In this document: positions 45,465 to 55,047 of the stretch, piece after piece | Layout of the letters: the number at the start of each line of letters is the position of its first letter | Position numbering within the stretch: the first letter of the stretch is position 1 | Assembly (NCBI RefSeq): GCF_038592985.1 | Contig: NZ_CP151951.1 | Coordinates: forward strand, 673,001-737,000 | Origin: Paenibacillus sp. FSL R10-2782 | Lineage (GTDB): Bacteria; Bacillota; Bacilli; Paenibacillales; Paenibacillaceae | Direction: 5' to 3' | DNA length: 64,000 nucleotides | Program-made: the position numbers and the translations under genes | The notes under the pieces: generated by a model | What the model was told of the DNA's origin: nothing | Databases searched by the model: none | The model's input: only the letters and a program-made list of their open reading frames with translations

Positions 45465-45704
45465 TGCGAGGTCCCCCCAGACTTTTGTTCATCTGCTACT
45501 GTTCCTGCCTTATTTAATACGTATTTGCTCAAGGGCAGCCATCCTCTCTATCTTTTCATGTTTGGTTCACCTTATCGATGTGAGTTTTATTATATAATCT
45601 ATTTCATTCATTTTACATAACGCAATCAATCCATTATGATGACTATACAAAGTAATTAAATGAATTTCTCATAAAAACGTTAAATTTAAAGGAGAGCATT
45701 CAAA

Positions 45705-46172
45705 GTGGATCATGTAGACAAACAAATCCTCTTTCATCTTCAAAGTCAGGCAAGGATTTCAATGACGGAGTTAGGAAAATGCGTGGGTTTGTCCCAACCT
45801 GCTGTAACAGAACGAGTTAAACGAATGGAAGAAAAAGGGGTTATCAAGGAGTATCGCACTATCATCTCTCCTGAAAAAATAGGAAAGGATACGGCAGCCT
45901 ATATATTGTTTCGGACTAGAGATTGCCATGCATTTCTTGATTTTGTCCATACATCTCCACATGTTGCCGAGTGCCACCGTATAAGCGGAGAACACAGTTA
46001 TTTATTAAAAGTAGTGACCAGCTCGACGCGCACCCTCGAAGAGTTTAGCAACCAGTGTGATAAGTATGGAACCTACACGAGCCTGCTTGTCATGTCGTCA
46101 CCGATCGATCATAGACTTCTCATTCATTCTCTGGAAGAAGCAAGTGGAGCTGCTCATTCAGAAAAAGATTAA
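45705..46172 (+). CDS. Lrp/AsnC family transcriptional regulator
   Basis: Lrp/AsnC regulator of 155 residues with an N-terminal helix-turn-helix (residues 1-55, ISMTELGKCVGLSQPAVTERVKRME) and an alpha-beta RAM domain for effector binding. It starts with GTG 45705 behind AAAGGAGAG. It faces the MFS gene and most likely controls it; the ligand may be an amino acid or related metabolite (inference from the family). Confidence 0.9.
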   Translation: MDHVDKQILFHLQSQARISMTELGKCVGLSQPAVTERVKRMEEKGVIKEYRTIISPEKIGKDTAAYILFRTRDCHAFLDFVHTSPHVAECHRISGEHSYLLKVVTSSTRTLEEFSNQCDKYGTYTSLLVMSSPIDHRLLIHSLEEASGAAHSEKD

Positions 46173-46180
46173 GGATGAAA

Positions 46181-46220
46181 GAAGACACCCTCGGGTATCG
46201 GTATCCCCGGGGGTGTCTTC
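46181..46220. terminator. Bidirectional hairpin terminator
   Basis: GAAGACACCC pairs with GGGTGTCTTC over a 20-base loop. It separates the Lrp-type and HxlR-type genes, which converge. Confidence 0.72.
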
Positions 46221-46246
46221 ATCATGAAAATATATAGTTAAGCTGA

Positions 46247-46636
46247 TTAAACGGGCGTTACGTCCTGAATCGCTTCTTCTTCTTTCCAAATCACGTTCTC
46301 GCGATAGTTTGATCCCCAATCGTACATCGCTCTCAGTACCGGAATCAGGCTTTCGCCATGCTCGGTCAATGAGTATTCCACATGCGGAGGAACGACAGGA
46401 TAGACTTTACGAAGAATGAGTTGATCCTCCTCCAACTCGCGCAACTGGTTGGTCAGCATTTTTTGCGTAATGTGGGGAATCAGCTTTTTCAGTTCACCGA
46501 ACCGCTTGGTGCCTTCTAGGCCGAGATGCCACAAAATAATCAGCTTCCATTTTCCGCCGATGACTGCGAGAGTTAATTCTTTATCACAATTAATCAGCTT
46601 CAAATCAATCCGGTCTTTTACAGTAGTGATGTTCAT
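46247..46636 (-). CDS. HxlR family transcriptional regulator
   Basis: HxlR-type (DUF24) winged-helix regulator of 129 residues: [16 protein letters not shown] at residues 22-37 and a recognition segment [16 protein letters not shown]. One Cys (near residue 15 of this start) is conserved in redox-sensing members of the family, so thiol or electrophile sensing is possible. ATG 46636 has AGGAGG only four bases upstream; the longer frame to 46702 is less likely. No obvious target gene is adjacent. Confidence 0.85.
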   Translation of the reverse strand: MNITTVKDRIDLKLINCDKELTLAVIGGKWKLIILWHLGLEGTKRFGELKKLIPHITQKMLTNQLRELEEDQLILRKVYPVVPPHVEYSLTEHGESLIPVLRAMYDWGSNYRENVIWKEEEAIQDVTPV

Positions 46637-46791
46637 CGACCTCCTGTCCGTAGTTACTCTAAGTATACTATTTATGGCTACTATACGCAAAAGGGGATAC
46701 ATCCATTTTGGAAACTAACCATACTTTTGGATACGGATGGACCGGACAGTGACGAGTAATGATTTGTGAGCGTTTGGGAAAGCTATGACGG

Positions 46792-48135
46792 TTAAAAAGG
46801 AATGACGATGGTGTTAAATGATTCCGGCTCCAGCTCAAAATGATGTGTACCCTCTCCAGCGGACAGATTCAGCACACGTGATTCGTAGAACGGGTTGGCA
46901 ATGACCACTACCGTTTGTCCGTCAGCATTGCGGAAAGCAACGACATTTCCCGTCCATGATCCATGGAGTCCAATGCGTCTCGCACCCGGCAATACAAAAT
47001 GAGAAAAGTGCTTCATCACGTAATATTCCGGGTTCAGGGTACGCTTACGATCCGCCGGATCAACGGTGATCATCGAATTTTGCTCCCATCCCCATGTGCT
47101 CTTGCCTTTCGGCTCCAAAACCATGTTCCAGTAAATATAAGCATTCACGCCATTGGTGAAGTAGTGCTGGTACAGGTTATATACATATTTGGCATAGTCC
47201 CACGAATTTTCTCCGTTCCCGCACTCATTTTCTGTCTGCATGTAACGAAGCTCGGGATAGCTGGCTACGGTGCGCTGGATGGCGTTTTTACCTGCCCACT
47301 GATAGCCCACGCCCTTAATATATTTGTAGGCCTCTGGGTCACTCAGCACGGTATGGGCATATTCATCGAACCCGGTGGATGTTTTCTTCATTAATTCTTC
47401 CCACGGATCGGGGGCATTAATGGTACCCAGCCAAATTTCAGTATCCAGTCCGTGCTCCTCGAAGGCAGGGCCCAAGTAGTCGCGGATAAATTCCCGCAGT
47501 TGTTCTCCGGTCCATACACAGGAAGGGAATTTTTGATCGGCAATGACTTCATTTTGAACATGGACCTGATGAATCGTAATGCCTGCCTCGCGGTAAGCCT
47601 GCACAAATTTGACGAAGTATAATGCATACGCTTTCAAAATATCCTTTTCCCAGCGCAGTGTGCCATAATTGTAGGCCTTGGGCGATTTCATCCATGTCGG
47701 CGGGCTCCAGGGTGAAGCGAACAGCTTCAAGTCCGGGTTAAGTTGTAATGCTTCCCGAATAAAAGGAATGAGATACTGCTGATCACGCTCGATGGAAAAA
47801 TGCTTCATCTCCACGTCGCCATCCGTTTCATTGTGGCTGTACCATTCCAGCGCGTAGTCACTGGCTCCAATAGGGAGTCGACAAATCGTGAATTTGTGCT
47901 CGCCCTCCGGGTGGAAGAGAGAATGAAGCACCTGCGCCCGTTCGTCGCTCTTCAAATGATTCAAGGCCACATAGCTCAGTTCATTAAAACAGCCGCCAAA
48001 GCCTTCGACGAGCTGATGCGTTTCCCCCGTAATGGTCAGGTTGGCCTGCTCTTGGGTTTCGCTAAGATGATGAGATCGGGATTGCCAAGCTTGAGCTTTG
48101 GAAGTGGAAAACCACTGAATGGTCTGATTGGACAT
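46792..48135 (-). CDS. Glycoside hydrolase family 30
   Basis: GH30 enzyme of 447 residues, glucosylceramidase-like. The N-terminal half is the barrel (QLVEGFGGCFNELSYVAL, KLFASPWSPPTWMK), with acid/base Glu in VHVQNEV (residue 196) and nucleophile Glu in MQTENECG (near 302-304). A beta-sandwich closes the protein. No signal peptide. AGGAGGG precedes ATG 48135. A CcpA-like sequence (TGTGAACGCTTTTT, 48148-48161) lies just upstream. Bacterial relatives include beta-glucosidases and beta-1,6-glucanases, so the linkage is open. Confidence 0.85.
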   Translation of the reverse strand: MSNQTIQWFSTSKAQAWQSRSHHLSETQEQANLTITGETHQLVEGFGGCFNELSYVALNHLKSDERAQVLHSLFHPEGEHKFTICRLPIGASDYALEWYSHNETDGDVEMKHFSIERDQQYLIPFIREALQLNPDLKLFASPWSPPTWMKSPKAYNYGTLRWEKDILKAYALYFVKFVQAYREAGITIHQVHVQNEVIADQKFPSCVWTGEQLREFIRDYLGPAFEEHGLDTEIWLGTINAPDPWEELMKKTSTGFDEYAHTVLSDPEAYKYIKGVGYQWAGKNAIQRTVASYPELRYMQTENECGNGENSWDYAKYVYNLYQHYFTNGVNAYIYWNMVLEPKGKSTWGWEQNSMITVDPADRKRTLNPEYYVMKHFSHFVLPGARRIGLHGSWTGNVVAFRNADGQTVVVIANPFYESRVLNLSAGEGTHHFELEPESFNTIVIPF

Positions 48136-48330
48136 ATATTACCCTCCTGTGAACGCTTTTTGTATCTCTTCTTATTATAGGGTAGGATCATAGGAGATGA
48201 GATGGTCTGAGCCAAGACAAATTTGCCCTAATCCAAGCTGGATTCTGCTGATCAGAAGTGCCAAGAACACATAAAGAACACATGTCTTTGGTATGCTGAT
48301 GTCCTAGAATGACCGAAAGAGGTAAGTCAA

Positions 48331-49011
48331 TTGAAAAAAAGGGTTCTTCTCGTCGAGGATGAAATACGAATCCGTGAAGTCATTGCGGATTATTTTAAAC
48401 AGAATAATTGGGAAGTCTATGAAGCAGGCAATGGAAAAGATGCGCTTATCTGGTTTGATTCGGTGCAGCCCGACCTGATCATACTCGATATTATGATGCC
48501 GGAGCTGGATGGTTGGCAGGTATGCCGTCAGGTTCGCAGCCGTTCCGGGGTGCCGATCATTTTACTGACCGCCAAATCCGGTGATGATGATAAAATATTG
48601 GGCTTTGGGCTGGGAGCAGATGACTACGTTACCAAGCCTTTTAGCCCCAAGGTGCTGATCGCCCGCGCGAACGCGCTGATGAAACGGGTAGAGGGCCATG
48701 TGCTGCCTGAATCACATGTCCAGCGGTTCGGCACGGCGATTCTCAATACGATGGCTCGTCGGCTTGAGGTGGATCAGGCGGAAGTCGAGCTGACGCCCAA
48801 GGAGTATGAGTTGCTGCGGCTGCTTATACATAACAAAGGTATGGTCATTTCACGGGATGCGATACTTAGCCGGGTATGGGGGATCGACTTTGAAGGAGAC
48901 ACACGGGTCGTGGATACGCATATCAAAAAGCTGAGAAGCAAGCTGGGCCGTGAATCACGCCATATCCGAACTGTTTTTGGTACAGGCTACAGGTTTGAGG
49001 AGGAAGAATGA
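48331..49011 (+). CDS. Response regulator, OmpR family
   Basis: Two-component response regulator of 226 residues. The receiver domain (1-115) has the phospho-acceptor Asp in LIILDIMMPE (residue 53) and Lys in TKPFSP. The C-terminal winged helix (about 130-226) is of the OmpR/PhoB type. It starts with TTG 48331 behind AAAGAGG. The histidine kinase gene overlaps its end by four bases (ATGA). The regulon is not evident from the window, though pssA and dedA follow directly. Confidence 0.93.
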   Translation: MKKRVLLVEDEIRIREVIADYFKQNNWEVYEAGNGKDALIWFDSVQPDLIILDIMMPELDGWQVCRQVRSRSGVPIILLTAKSGDDDKILGFGLGADDYVTKPFSPKVLIARANALMKRVEGHVLPESHVQRFGTAILNTMARRLEVDQAEVELTPKEYELLRLLIHNKGMVISRDAILSRVWGIDFEGDTRVVDTHIKKLRSKLGRESRHIRTVFGTGYRFEEEE

Positions 49012-50777
49012 ACAAACGGGGAGTTACCTTTAAATTGTTCATTATGACCGTTGTATTTTTTCTTTGTTTTTACGGCATGGTGATTTTGAGCCAATTGCTG
49101 TTTTTTGAAAAATTTTATCAGCAGCAGAAGATTGGACGCGTGGAAAGCCGTTTGCAAAGCTTTGGTCAAAGCTATGTCAAGGAAGTTTGGGGCTCCGACA
49201 AGGTTTCACGGGAGGCAGCCCGTTTTATGTTTCAGAATAAGAATCAGTTGGCGATTGTCACTTTGGACGGCAAAGTAAAGCTGGATGACCCGTTCCATAT
49301 CAATCTCAGAAAAGCAGACGGACAGATCGTTAAAATATCGCTGTCTCTGTTTATGAGCCAATTTGGAGATGAACTGAGGGCGGCCCGGATTCAGCCGGGC
49401 GACTCATTAACCGTTGAAGGCGAAGTGTTGGAAACCAACGGCATCTCTTCTGCCCATTTCATTTATCCGACAGGCATTCAGAAGCCTGGCTCCAAACCTA
49501 TAGGAACGACATCGGAAGAGGCGAGCACAGAGGGCGGTGTAAGGTTGTCCGGTACGGTGACAGAAATTGTGCTGCCGGATCTGAAAACCTGGAGCCAGCG
49601 GCAAGGCTTGCTGTTTAGTGCTTTGGAGGAATGGTTTCCTTTGTCGCAGACCCATTTGGAGAAGCTCAAGAATTTTGAAGTGCTGGAGGAAGAGTGGACG
49701 GAGCCTTGGACGGGTGTGCGTAATGCAGTCATTGTCCATCCTGTGCGACAAAGCACCGGAGAGATCGACCTGCTGTTCACAGTGACATCGTTGCAGGAAA
49801 TCAGCGAGACGAATGAAGCTCTGCGCTGGTTCTATCTGTACTTGGGCATCGGGGGTTTTGCGCTGATTCTTATTTTGTCCTTGTTCTATTCCCGAATGGT
49901 AACCCGTCCGCTTATTGCCTTGAACAATACTGCCAAACGGATGGCTAAGCTCGATTTTACAGCCCATACACCGATTCGGCAAAATGATGAGCTGGGCAGC
50001 CTGTCCTACAGCATGTATACCCTGTCCCAGAACCTGGACACCGCTTTGCGCGAGCTTCAGGAGGCTAACCAGCAACTGGTTGAGGACATGGAGCAGAAAC
50101 AGAGGATGGAGGCTGTGCAGCAGGACTTTTTTGCCAACGCCTCTCATGAGCTGAAGACCCCGCTTAGTATTGTTAAAGGCTTCGCAGAAGGGCTACAGGA
50201 TGGCGTTAGTGCCGGTAAGCAGGACCACTATATCAAGGTGATTGTGGAGGAAGCGGACAAAATGGAGCGACTGGTCAAGGATATGCTAGATCTCGCCAAG
50301 CTGGAGTCCGGTACTCTCAAGCTTCGCAAAACGACCTTTATACTGAGCGAGCTGGTGGAGGAAGTTGTGGATAAGCTGTTCCATCTGCTAAAGGAAAAGC
50401 ATCTGGAGGCGGTCATTATCCCTGCGAATGAGCTGCCGATTCATGCCGATGCCGGATGGCTGGAGCAGGTGATTTTCAACTTCGTCATCAATGCCATCCG
50501 GCATGCCGATGAAGGAAGTTCGATTACGATCCGTATCGAAGGCTCCGGGGAAATCAATACCTTTTCCATTGAAAATAAAGGGGAAACGATTCCCGACGAT
50601 CAGCTGGAGCAAATTTGGGAACGCTTTTACCGGGCCGAGCTTTCACGCAGCCGTCAGACAGGGGGAACCGGACTGGGACTGTCGATCGTCAAACGGATTT
50701 TGGATTTGCACGATTTTCGCTATATGGCGGAGAATACCAAGGATGGCGTTCGATTTGTCGTCATATTCGGAGGTTAA
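49008..50777 (+). CDS. Sensor histidine kinase
   Basis: Membrane histidine kinase of 589 residues. It has a first membrane helix (about 8-30), a long extracytoplasmic sensor domain (about 31-275), a second helix (about 277-299), HAMP (about 300-350), a HisKA domain with FFANASHELKTPL (His near residue 383) and the HATPase domain with GGTGLGLSIVKRI (near 555). Translation is coupled to the response regulator. The sensor region has no recognisable fold. It is followed by pssA three bases after its stop, suggesting a link between envelope sensing and phospholipid synthesis. Confidence 0.93.
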   Translation: MNKRGVTFKLFIMTVVFFLCFYGMVILSQLLFFEKFYQQQKIGRVESRLQSFGQSYVKEVWGSDKVSREAARFMFQNKNQLAIVTLDGKVKLDDPFHINLRKADGQIVKISLSLFMSQFGDELRAARIQPGDSLTVEGEVLETNGISSAHFIYPTGIQKPGSKPIGTTSEEASTEGGVRLSGTVTEIVLPDLKTWSQRQGLLFSALEEWFPLSQTHLEKLKNFEVLEEEWTEPWTGVRNAVIVHPVRQSTGEIDLLFTVTSLQEISETNEALRWFYLYLGIGGFALILILSLFYSRMVTRPLIALNNTAKRMAKLDFTAHTPIRQNDELGSLSYSMYTLSQNLDTALRELQEANQQLVEDMEQKQRMEAVQQDFFANASHELKTPLSIVKGFAEGLQDGVSAGKQDHYIKVIVEEADKMERLVKDMLDLAKLESGTLKLRKTTFILSELVEEVVDKLFHLLKEKHLEAVIIPANELPIHADAGWLEQVIFNFVINAIRHADEGSSITIRIEGSGEINTFSIENKGETIPDDQLEQIWERFYRAELSRSRQTGGTGLGLSIVKRILDLHDFRYMAENTKDGVRFVVIFGG

Positions 50778-50780
50778 GCT

Positions 50781-51311
50781 ATGGCAAAGGAGTCAAGCAG
50801 TATGAAATGGAATTGGTTACCCTCACTATGCACGATTGCAAATCTGGGGGCAGGGGTACTATCCCTGTTTTACACGATTCATGAGCAATATACGACCGCT
50901 TTTATTCTGATTATGGTGGCTGCCTTGTGGGATGTGCTGGACGGTTTACTGGCAAGGCTGCTGCATTGCTCCAGTGATTTTGGCAAGCAGCTCGATTCGC
51001 TGGCAGATGTAGTCTCATTTGGCGTTGCCCCTGCTTTCTTGACCTTGTTCTACCAACTGGGAGGTACACATTGGATGGGGCCCCTTGTGGCTGTTTTGTT
51101 TGTGATATGCGGTGCGGTAAGGCTGGCAAGATTCAATCTGTTAGCTTTTAGTAAAGGCTTCGTAGGCATGCCAATTACGGCTGCGGGTGTGATTTTGTCC
51201 TTCATGTTTTTATGGAGTGAGCATTTGCGGCCCGAATTATTGCTTGGGCTCATGGTAGTGCTTTCTTTCCTGATGGTTAGCCGTATTCCGTTCCCGTCCT
51301 TCAAAAAATAA
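50781..51311 (+). CDS. pssA: CDP-diacylglycerol-serine O-phosphatidyltransferase
   Basis: Membrane enzyme of 176 residues that makes phosphatidylserine, the precursor of phosphatidylethanolamine, from CDP-diacylglycerol and serine. The CDP-alcohol phosphotransferase motif DG-x2-AR-x8-G-x3-D-x3-D is complete (DGLLARLLHCSSDFGKQLDS then LAD, near residues 53-75). About five membrane helices. GGAGG within the end of the kinase gene precedes ATG 50781. It may be co-transcribed with the two-component genes. No phosphatidylserine decarboxylase gene is in the window. Confidence 0.88.
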   Translation: MAKESSSMKWNWLPSLCTIANLGAGVLSLFYTIHEQYTTAFILIMVAALWDVLDGLLARLLHCSSDFGKQLDSLADVVSFGVAPAFLTLFYQLGGTHWMGPLVAVLFVICGAVRLARFNLLAFSKGFVGMPITAAGVILSFMFLWSEHLRPELLLGLMVVLSFLMVSRIPFPSFKK

Positions 51312-51332
51312 CCGATCAGGAGGTGGCACCCT

Positions 51333-51827
51333 ATGGAATGGGCCATGAGTATGATTACACAATACGGGTACATTGCTATTTTTGCACTTCTTGCTCTCGG
51401 AATTATCGGCCTTCCGATTCCTGATGAAATTATTATGGTCTTTGTCGGCTATCTGTCCTCCATCATGGTACTGAATTATTCAATGTCTGTACTGGTCAGC
51501 TTTATGGGGGCCATGACAGGCATGATGATCAGCTACACACTGGGCAAAAAGCTGGGACAGCCTTTGGTGGATAAGCACGGCAAGTGGTTCGGGCTGACAC
51601 CAAAGCGGTTTGCAAGGGTGAAGGCGTGGTTTACACGCTTCGGGCTGTGGACCATTCTGGTCGGTTATTTCATTCCGGGAGTCAGGCATGCGACAAGCTA
51701 TTTGTCTGGAATTAGCGCAATGCCTGTTCGAAAATATATGCTGGTGGCAAGTACAGGTTCTCTCGTATGGACCCTTATTTTTATCTCCATTGGTTATGTT
51801 ACCGGAGCAAATATACACTTTCAGTAA
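51333..51827 (+). CDS. DedA family protein
   Basis: Membrane protein of 164 residues of the DedA/SNARE-associated group (YIAIFALLALGIIGLPIPDEIIM at the start, then GYFIPGVRHATSYLSGISAMP). Members act as undecaprenyl-phosphate or phospholipid flippases and affect envelope stress tolerance. AGGAGG precedes ATG 51333. It follows pssA by 21 bases and probably belongs to the same envelope-related operon. Confidence 0.88.
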   Translation: MEWAMSMITQYGYIAIFALLALGIIGLPIPDEIIMVFVGYLSSIMVLNYSMSVLVSFMGAMTGMMISYTLGKKLGQPLVDKHGKWFGLTPKRFARVKAWFTRFGLWTILVGYFIPGVRHATSYLSGISAMPVRKYMLVASTGSLVWTLIFISIGYVTGANIHFQ

Positions 51828-51911
51828 GGCTATACCAAAAGTAATGTAGCATTTTTCATGTATTCCACCGATAATAATAAAGAAACGGTACAACCAGTGA
51901 GGGGATCTGTA

Positions 51912-52328
51912 GTGAACGCTTTTATGAAGCATACTGAAAAATTACCTAGTTTTCTGCAAATGATTCTGAATATCTCGTTGTTTCTGGTCGGACTGATTTT
52001 AAGCTTCTTGCTGCTGAAAGAAACATGGTCCATTTTCTCCTATGTTTTCTTGTCTACAGAGTTGGATAAGAATTACTACGAATTCACGGATGAGCTGCTT
52101 GTATTCTTTATGTATTTTGAGTTCATCGCATTAATTGTTAAGTACTTTAAAACTAATTTCCATTTTCCTTTACGTTATTTCATCTATATTGGCATTACGG
52201 CTGTCATCAGGCTCATTATTGTAGATCACGATGATGCCAAGAATACATTTTGGTGGTCCATTGCCATCCTGATCATGGTAGGTTCTCTATTGATCGCTAA
52301 CAGTAAATTGTTAAAAAGAGAAAGCTGA
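51912..52328 (+). CDS. PsiE-like membrane protein
   Basis: Protein of about 138 residues with four membrane helices, related to the phosphate-starvation-inducible PsiE family (FMYFEFIALIVKYFKTNFHF then IYIGITAVIRLIIVDHD). GTG 51912 is chosen because GAGGGG lies seven bases upstream; ATG 51858 is in frame but has no ribosome site. Function of the family is unknown. Confidence 0.82.
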   Translation: MNAFMKHTEKLPSFLQMILNISLFLVGLILSFLLLKETWSIFSYVFLSTELDKNYYEFTDELLVFFMYFEFIALIVKYFKTNFHFPLRYFIYIGITAVIRLIIVDHDDAKNTFWWSIAILIMVGSLLIANSKLLKRES

Positions 52329-52384
52329 TCGTTAGGACAGATTACAAGGTTGACAGTCAAGAAGGAGAGAGGGAATAAAGACGA

Positions 52385-53392
52385 ATGGTAAGAAATTGGA
52401 TGAATCATGCGGGTGTTAGGCGGGGAGCCGTCCTTGCGATAATCATTTTGGCGTTGTTTTTATTAAGAAGCATGATGAATATTATTTTGTTAACCCTGCT
52501 GCTTACGATCCTGATCGGCAGTATATATAACGGAGTGACCAAGCTGATTAAGCGGTTCGCCAATGTGCCGCCTACGATTGTGCTGCTACTGGTGTATGTG
52601 GTGCTGATTCTGATCATCGTATGGGGAGTTTACCGGATGGTGCCGCTGATTAGCGTGCAGGTCAAGCAGGTGTACCTCATGATTCAGCAAGCATATATGT
52701 ACCCGGATCGTAACAAATGGAACGAAACGATTATCGAATTTATGAATACGCTGAATGTTCAACGACTATTTGAGCCTGGCTTGAATGCAGTCATGAAAGT
52801 AAGTCAATTGGGCACACAACTGCTGGTGTCGATTATTTTGAGTTTATTCTTCCTGATGGAAAAATCCTATATTACACGCTTTACAGCTACGTTTAAGTAT
52901 AGCAAGCTAGGGTGGTTTTTTGAAGAAGTGGGTCACTTTGGCCGCATGTTCCTGGATACGTTCGGGAAGGTGCTGGAGGCTCAACTGCTGATTTCACTGA
53001 TTAACTGTATATTGACCACAATAGCGCTCTGGATTATGGGTTTTCCCAATCTGCTCGGTCTTGCATTGATCATCTTCGTATTGGGTCTGGTTCCGGTGGC
53101 AGGTGTGTTCATCTCACTGTTGCCGCTCGGTCTGATCGCCTTTAGCGTCGGAGGCATTCATTATGTTATCTATCTGATCATTCTGATCGTGGTGATCCAT
53201 GCGATTGAAGCCTATTTCTTGAATCCGAAGCTGATGTCATCCAAAACCAATTTACCGATTTTCTTTACCTTTGTTGTCCTGATTTTCTCTGAACATCTGA
53301 TTGGGATTTGGGGGTTGATTGTTGGTATTCCGCTGTTCGTCTTCTTCCTTGATCTGATCGGGGTACAGCGCAAGCAAGAGAAGGATACCTGA
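52385..53392 (+). CDS. AI-2E family transporter (YtvI/YdbI-like permease)
   Basis: Membrane protein of 335 residues with about seven or eight helices, of the AI-2E family (PF01594): paired helices at the start (ILALFLLRSMMNIILLTLLL), a cytoplasmic segment (GWFFEEVGHFGRMFLDTFGKVLEAQ) and the conserved end (LIFSEHLIGIWGLIVGIPLFVF). Despite its name, most members are not proven autoinducer exporters; several are sodium/proton antiporters. GGAGAGAGGG lies before ATG 52385. A terminator follows directly. Confidence 0.87.
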   Translation: MVRNWMNHAGVRRGAVLAIIILALFLLRSMMNIILLTLLLTILIGSIYNGVTKLIKRFANVPPTIVLLLVYVVLILIIVWGVYRMVPLISVQVKQVYLMIQQAYMYPDRNKWNETIIEFMNTLNVQRLFEPGLNAVMKVSQLGTQLLVSIILSLFFLMEKSYITRFTATFKYSKLGWFFEEVGHFGRMFLDTFGKVLEAQLLISLINCILTTIALWIMGFPNLLGLALIIFVLGLVPVAGVFISLLPLGLIAFSVGGIHYVIYLIILIVVIHAIEAYFLNPKLMSSKTNLPIFFTFVVLIFSEHLIGIWGLIVGIPLFVFFLDLIGVQRKQEKDT

Positions 53393-53400
53393 TTTAACGA

Positions 53401-53427
53401 ATGCCTGCGAAGCCGCAGGCATTTTTA
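53401..53427 (+). terminator. Rho-independent terminator
   Basis: ATGCCTGCG-AAGC-CGCAGGCAT followed by a T run, nine bases after the AI-2E gene. Confidence 0.88.
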
Positions 53428-53489
53428 AATTCTGGGTTATCTGTAGTACACTGAGTATAAAGATGTTGCCAGTTAAATAAGGAAACGAG

Positions 53490-54044
53490 ATGATAAGGGT
53501 GGATCAGAAAACCAAGATACTGGCTATATCGGGGAGCCTTCGTCAAAAGTCCTCCAATACAGCCTTATTAAAGGCTACCATTGGGTTAGCGCCAGAGAAT
53601 ATGATATTTACGATGTATAACGGATTGGGTGAGCTTCCTCATTTTAACCCGGATCTGGATGTAGAAGACGGGCCGGCTTCCGTCAAGGAGCTGCGGGAAC
53701 AACTGAAAGAAGCGGATGGGATATTGATCTGTACGCCGGAATATGGGAATGGTGTTCCGGGTACTTTGAAAAATGCATTGGATTGGATCGTTTCTTCGGG
53801 TGAATTTGTAAATAAACCTACAGCAGTTATTAGCGCGTCACCTTCTCCTATGGGGGGGAATCTGGCCCATGCCTCTCTGTTGCTCACACTGCAAATGATC
53901 AATGCCGAGATTGTGGAAAATGGAAAGGTCATTATTCCGCATATCACATTGAAGCTAAACCAGGAAGGCGTAGTTACCGATTCTGAAACCAGGCAGGAGT
54001 TATATGCATTACTTCAAGGGCTTGAGCAAGCTTGCTCAAGATAG
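53490..54044 (+). CDS. NADPH-dependent FMN reductase
   Basis: Flavodoxin-fold reductase of 184 residues. The FMN-binding loop is SGSLRQKSSN (near residues 15-24), and CTPEYGNGVPGTLKNALDW (near 79-97) is the second family signature. AAGGAAACGAG precedes ATG 53490. It would reduce FMN, quinones, azo compounds or chromate using NADPH. It is a single-gene unit ending in a terminator shared with panE. Confidence 0.9.
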   Translation: MIRVDQKTKILAISGSLRQKSSNTALLKATIGLAPENMIFTMYNGLGELPHFNPDLDVEDGPASVKELREQLKEADGILICTPEYGNGVPGTLKNALDWIVSSGEFVNKPTAVISASPSPMGGNLAHASLLLTLQMINAEIVENGKVIIPHITLKLNQEGVVTDSETRQELYALLQGLEQACSR

Positions 54045-54061
54045 ACAGTTTAGAGTAAAAC

Positions 54062-54107
54062 AAAAGCAGACCCTTCATGAACACATCATGGAAGGATCTG
54101 CTTTTTA
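54062..54107. terminator. Bidirectional terminator between FMN reductase and panE
   Basis: AAAAGCAGA...TCTGCTTTT with inner complementary CCTTCATGA/TCATGGAAGG; a T run follows on the plus strand. Confidence 0.8.
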
Positions 54108-54120
54108 ACTTAATTAAATG

Positions 54121-55047
54121 TTAGATAGTATCCAATAAGCTCTCATATACCTTTAATCGGGCATATACCGTTTCAAGTATCGGATATGCATCATTACTGC
54201 CAGAAGCCAATGCAAGAAGTGAACCATGCAGGTGACTCGCTTCAATCGGAAGCTTTTTATGCATATCACGCTGCATGGATGACATCATCTCCGGTCGTAA
54301 GGACTCCATCGTTTTCAATGTATGAGCTTCCATCTCTGAATCAATCGGCATCCCTGCGTTGCGAGCAAGTGTGACCATCTCATGCAGCAGCTTTTCGTAT
54401 ATAGCACGTGACTCTGCCGTGGCAAGTATAGTCCCGACAGAGGTATCCATTAGTGTTGTGATTCCGCTCAAGCTGGCAACAAATATATATTTCTGCCAAA
54501 CTTCACGCTGGATATCCTGACTGCGTGTGACTATGAAGCCTGCATGATCAAGATGATTCAGCAGTATTTGTGTACGCTCTGATTGCACACCGTTCCATTC
54601 ACCGAAGACGATACGGTGGAATGGACTTGTCTGAACGACAGAACCATCATGATCTAGCGTAGTTTCGATATAACAAAGTCCGCCTAGCACTTTTTCCGGC
54701 CCGAACTGCTTGCGTAAAGAGTCAAAATGTTCATAACCATTAAGTAACGGAAGAATGATGGTACGTTCACCGATATAGGGCTCAAGATCGAATTGCAATT
54801 GGGGCAGATGATACGCTTTGACCGCAACGATAATGCAGTCGAACGGCTCGACAGCTTCACCATATGTAATAGTACGGATTGGCGTCTGGAAATCTCCATG
54901 AACACTTTTAACAATCAGACCGTTCTCTTCCAACTGAGATTTTTTGGAAGGACGTACGAAGAAGGTCACGTCTTCTCCTTTTTGAACAAGACGTCCCCCG
55001 AAGTAGCCTCCTATCGCCCCTGCACCTACAATCAAAAATCGCATCAT
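54121..55047 (-). CDS. panE: 2-dehydropantoate 2-reductase
   Basis: Enzyme of 308 residues, reducing 2-dehydropantoate to pantoate with NADPH in pantothenate and CoA synthesis. It has the GAGAIGGYFGGRL nucleotide-binding motif (residues 8-20), a Lys/His-containing AVKAYHL near 76, the conserved Asn in LLNGYEH near 100, and KYIFVASLSGITTL (near 188). GGGAGGG precedes ATG 55047. Its start overlaps the end of the panB remnant by four bases, showing the two were a panB-panE operon. Confidence 0.9.
   Translation of the reverse strand: MMRFLIVGAGAIGGYFGGRLVQKGEDVTFFVRPSKKSQLEENGLIVKSVHGDFQTPIRTITYGEAVEPFDCIIVAVKAYHLPQLQFDLEPYIGERTIILPLLNGYEHFDSLRKQFGPEKVLGGLCYIETTLDHDGSVVQTSPFHRIVFGEWNGVQSERTQILLNHLDHAGFIVTRSQDIQREVWQKYIFVASLSGITTLMDTSVGTILATAESRAIYEKLLHEMVTLARNAGMPIDSEMEAHTLKTMESLRPEMMSSMQRDMHKKLPIEASHLHGSLLALASGSNDAYPILETVYARLKVYESLLDTI

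Noticed and set aside
49407..50147. 246-residue minus-strand frame within the histidine kinase gene
   Set aside because: Shadow of the kinase gene; Cys/His/Gln-rich residue use and no family features.
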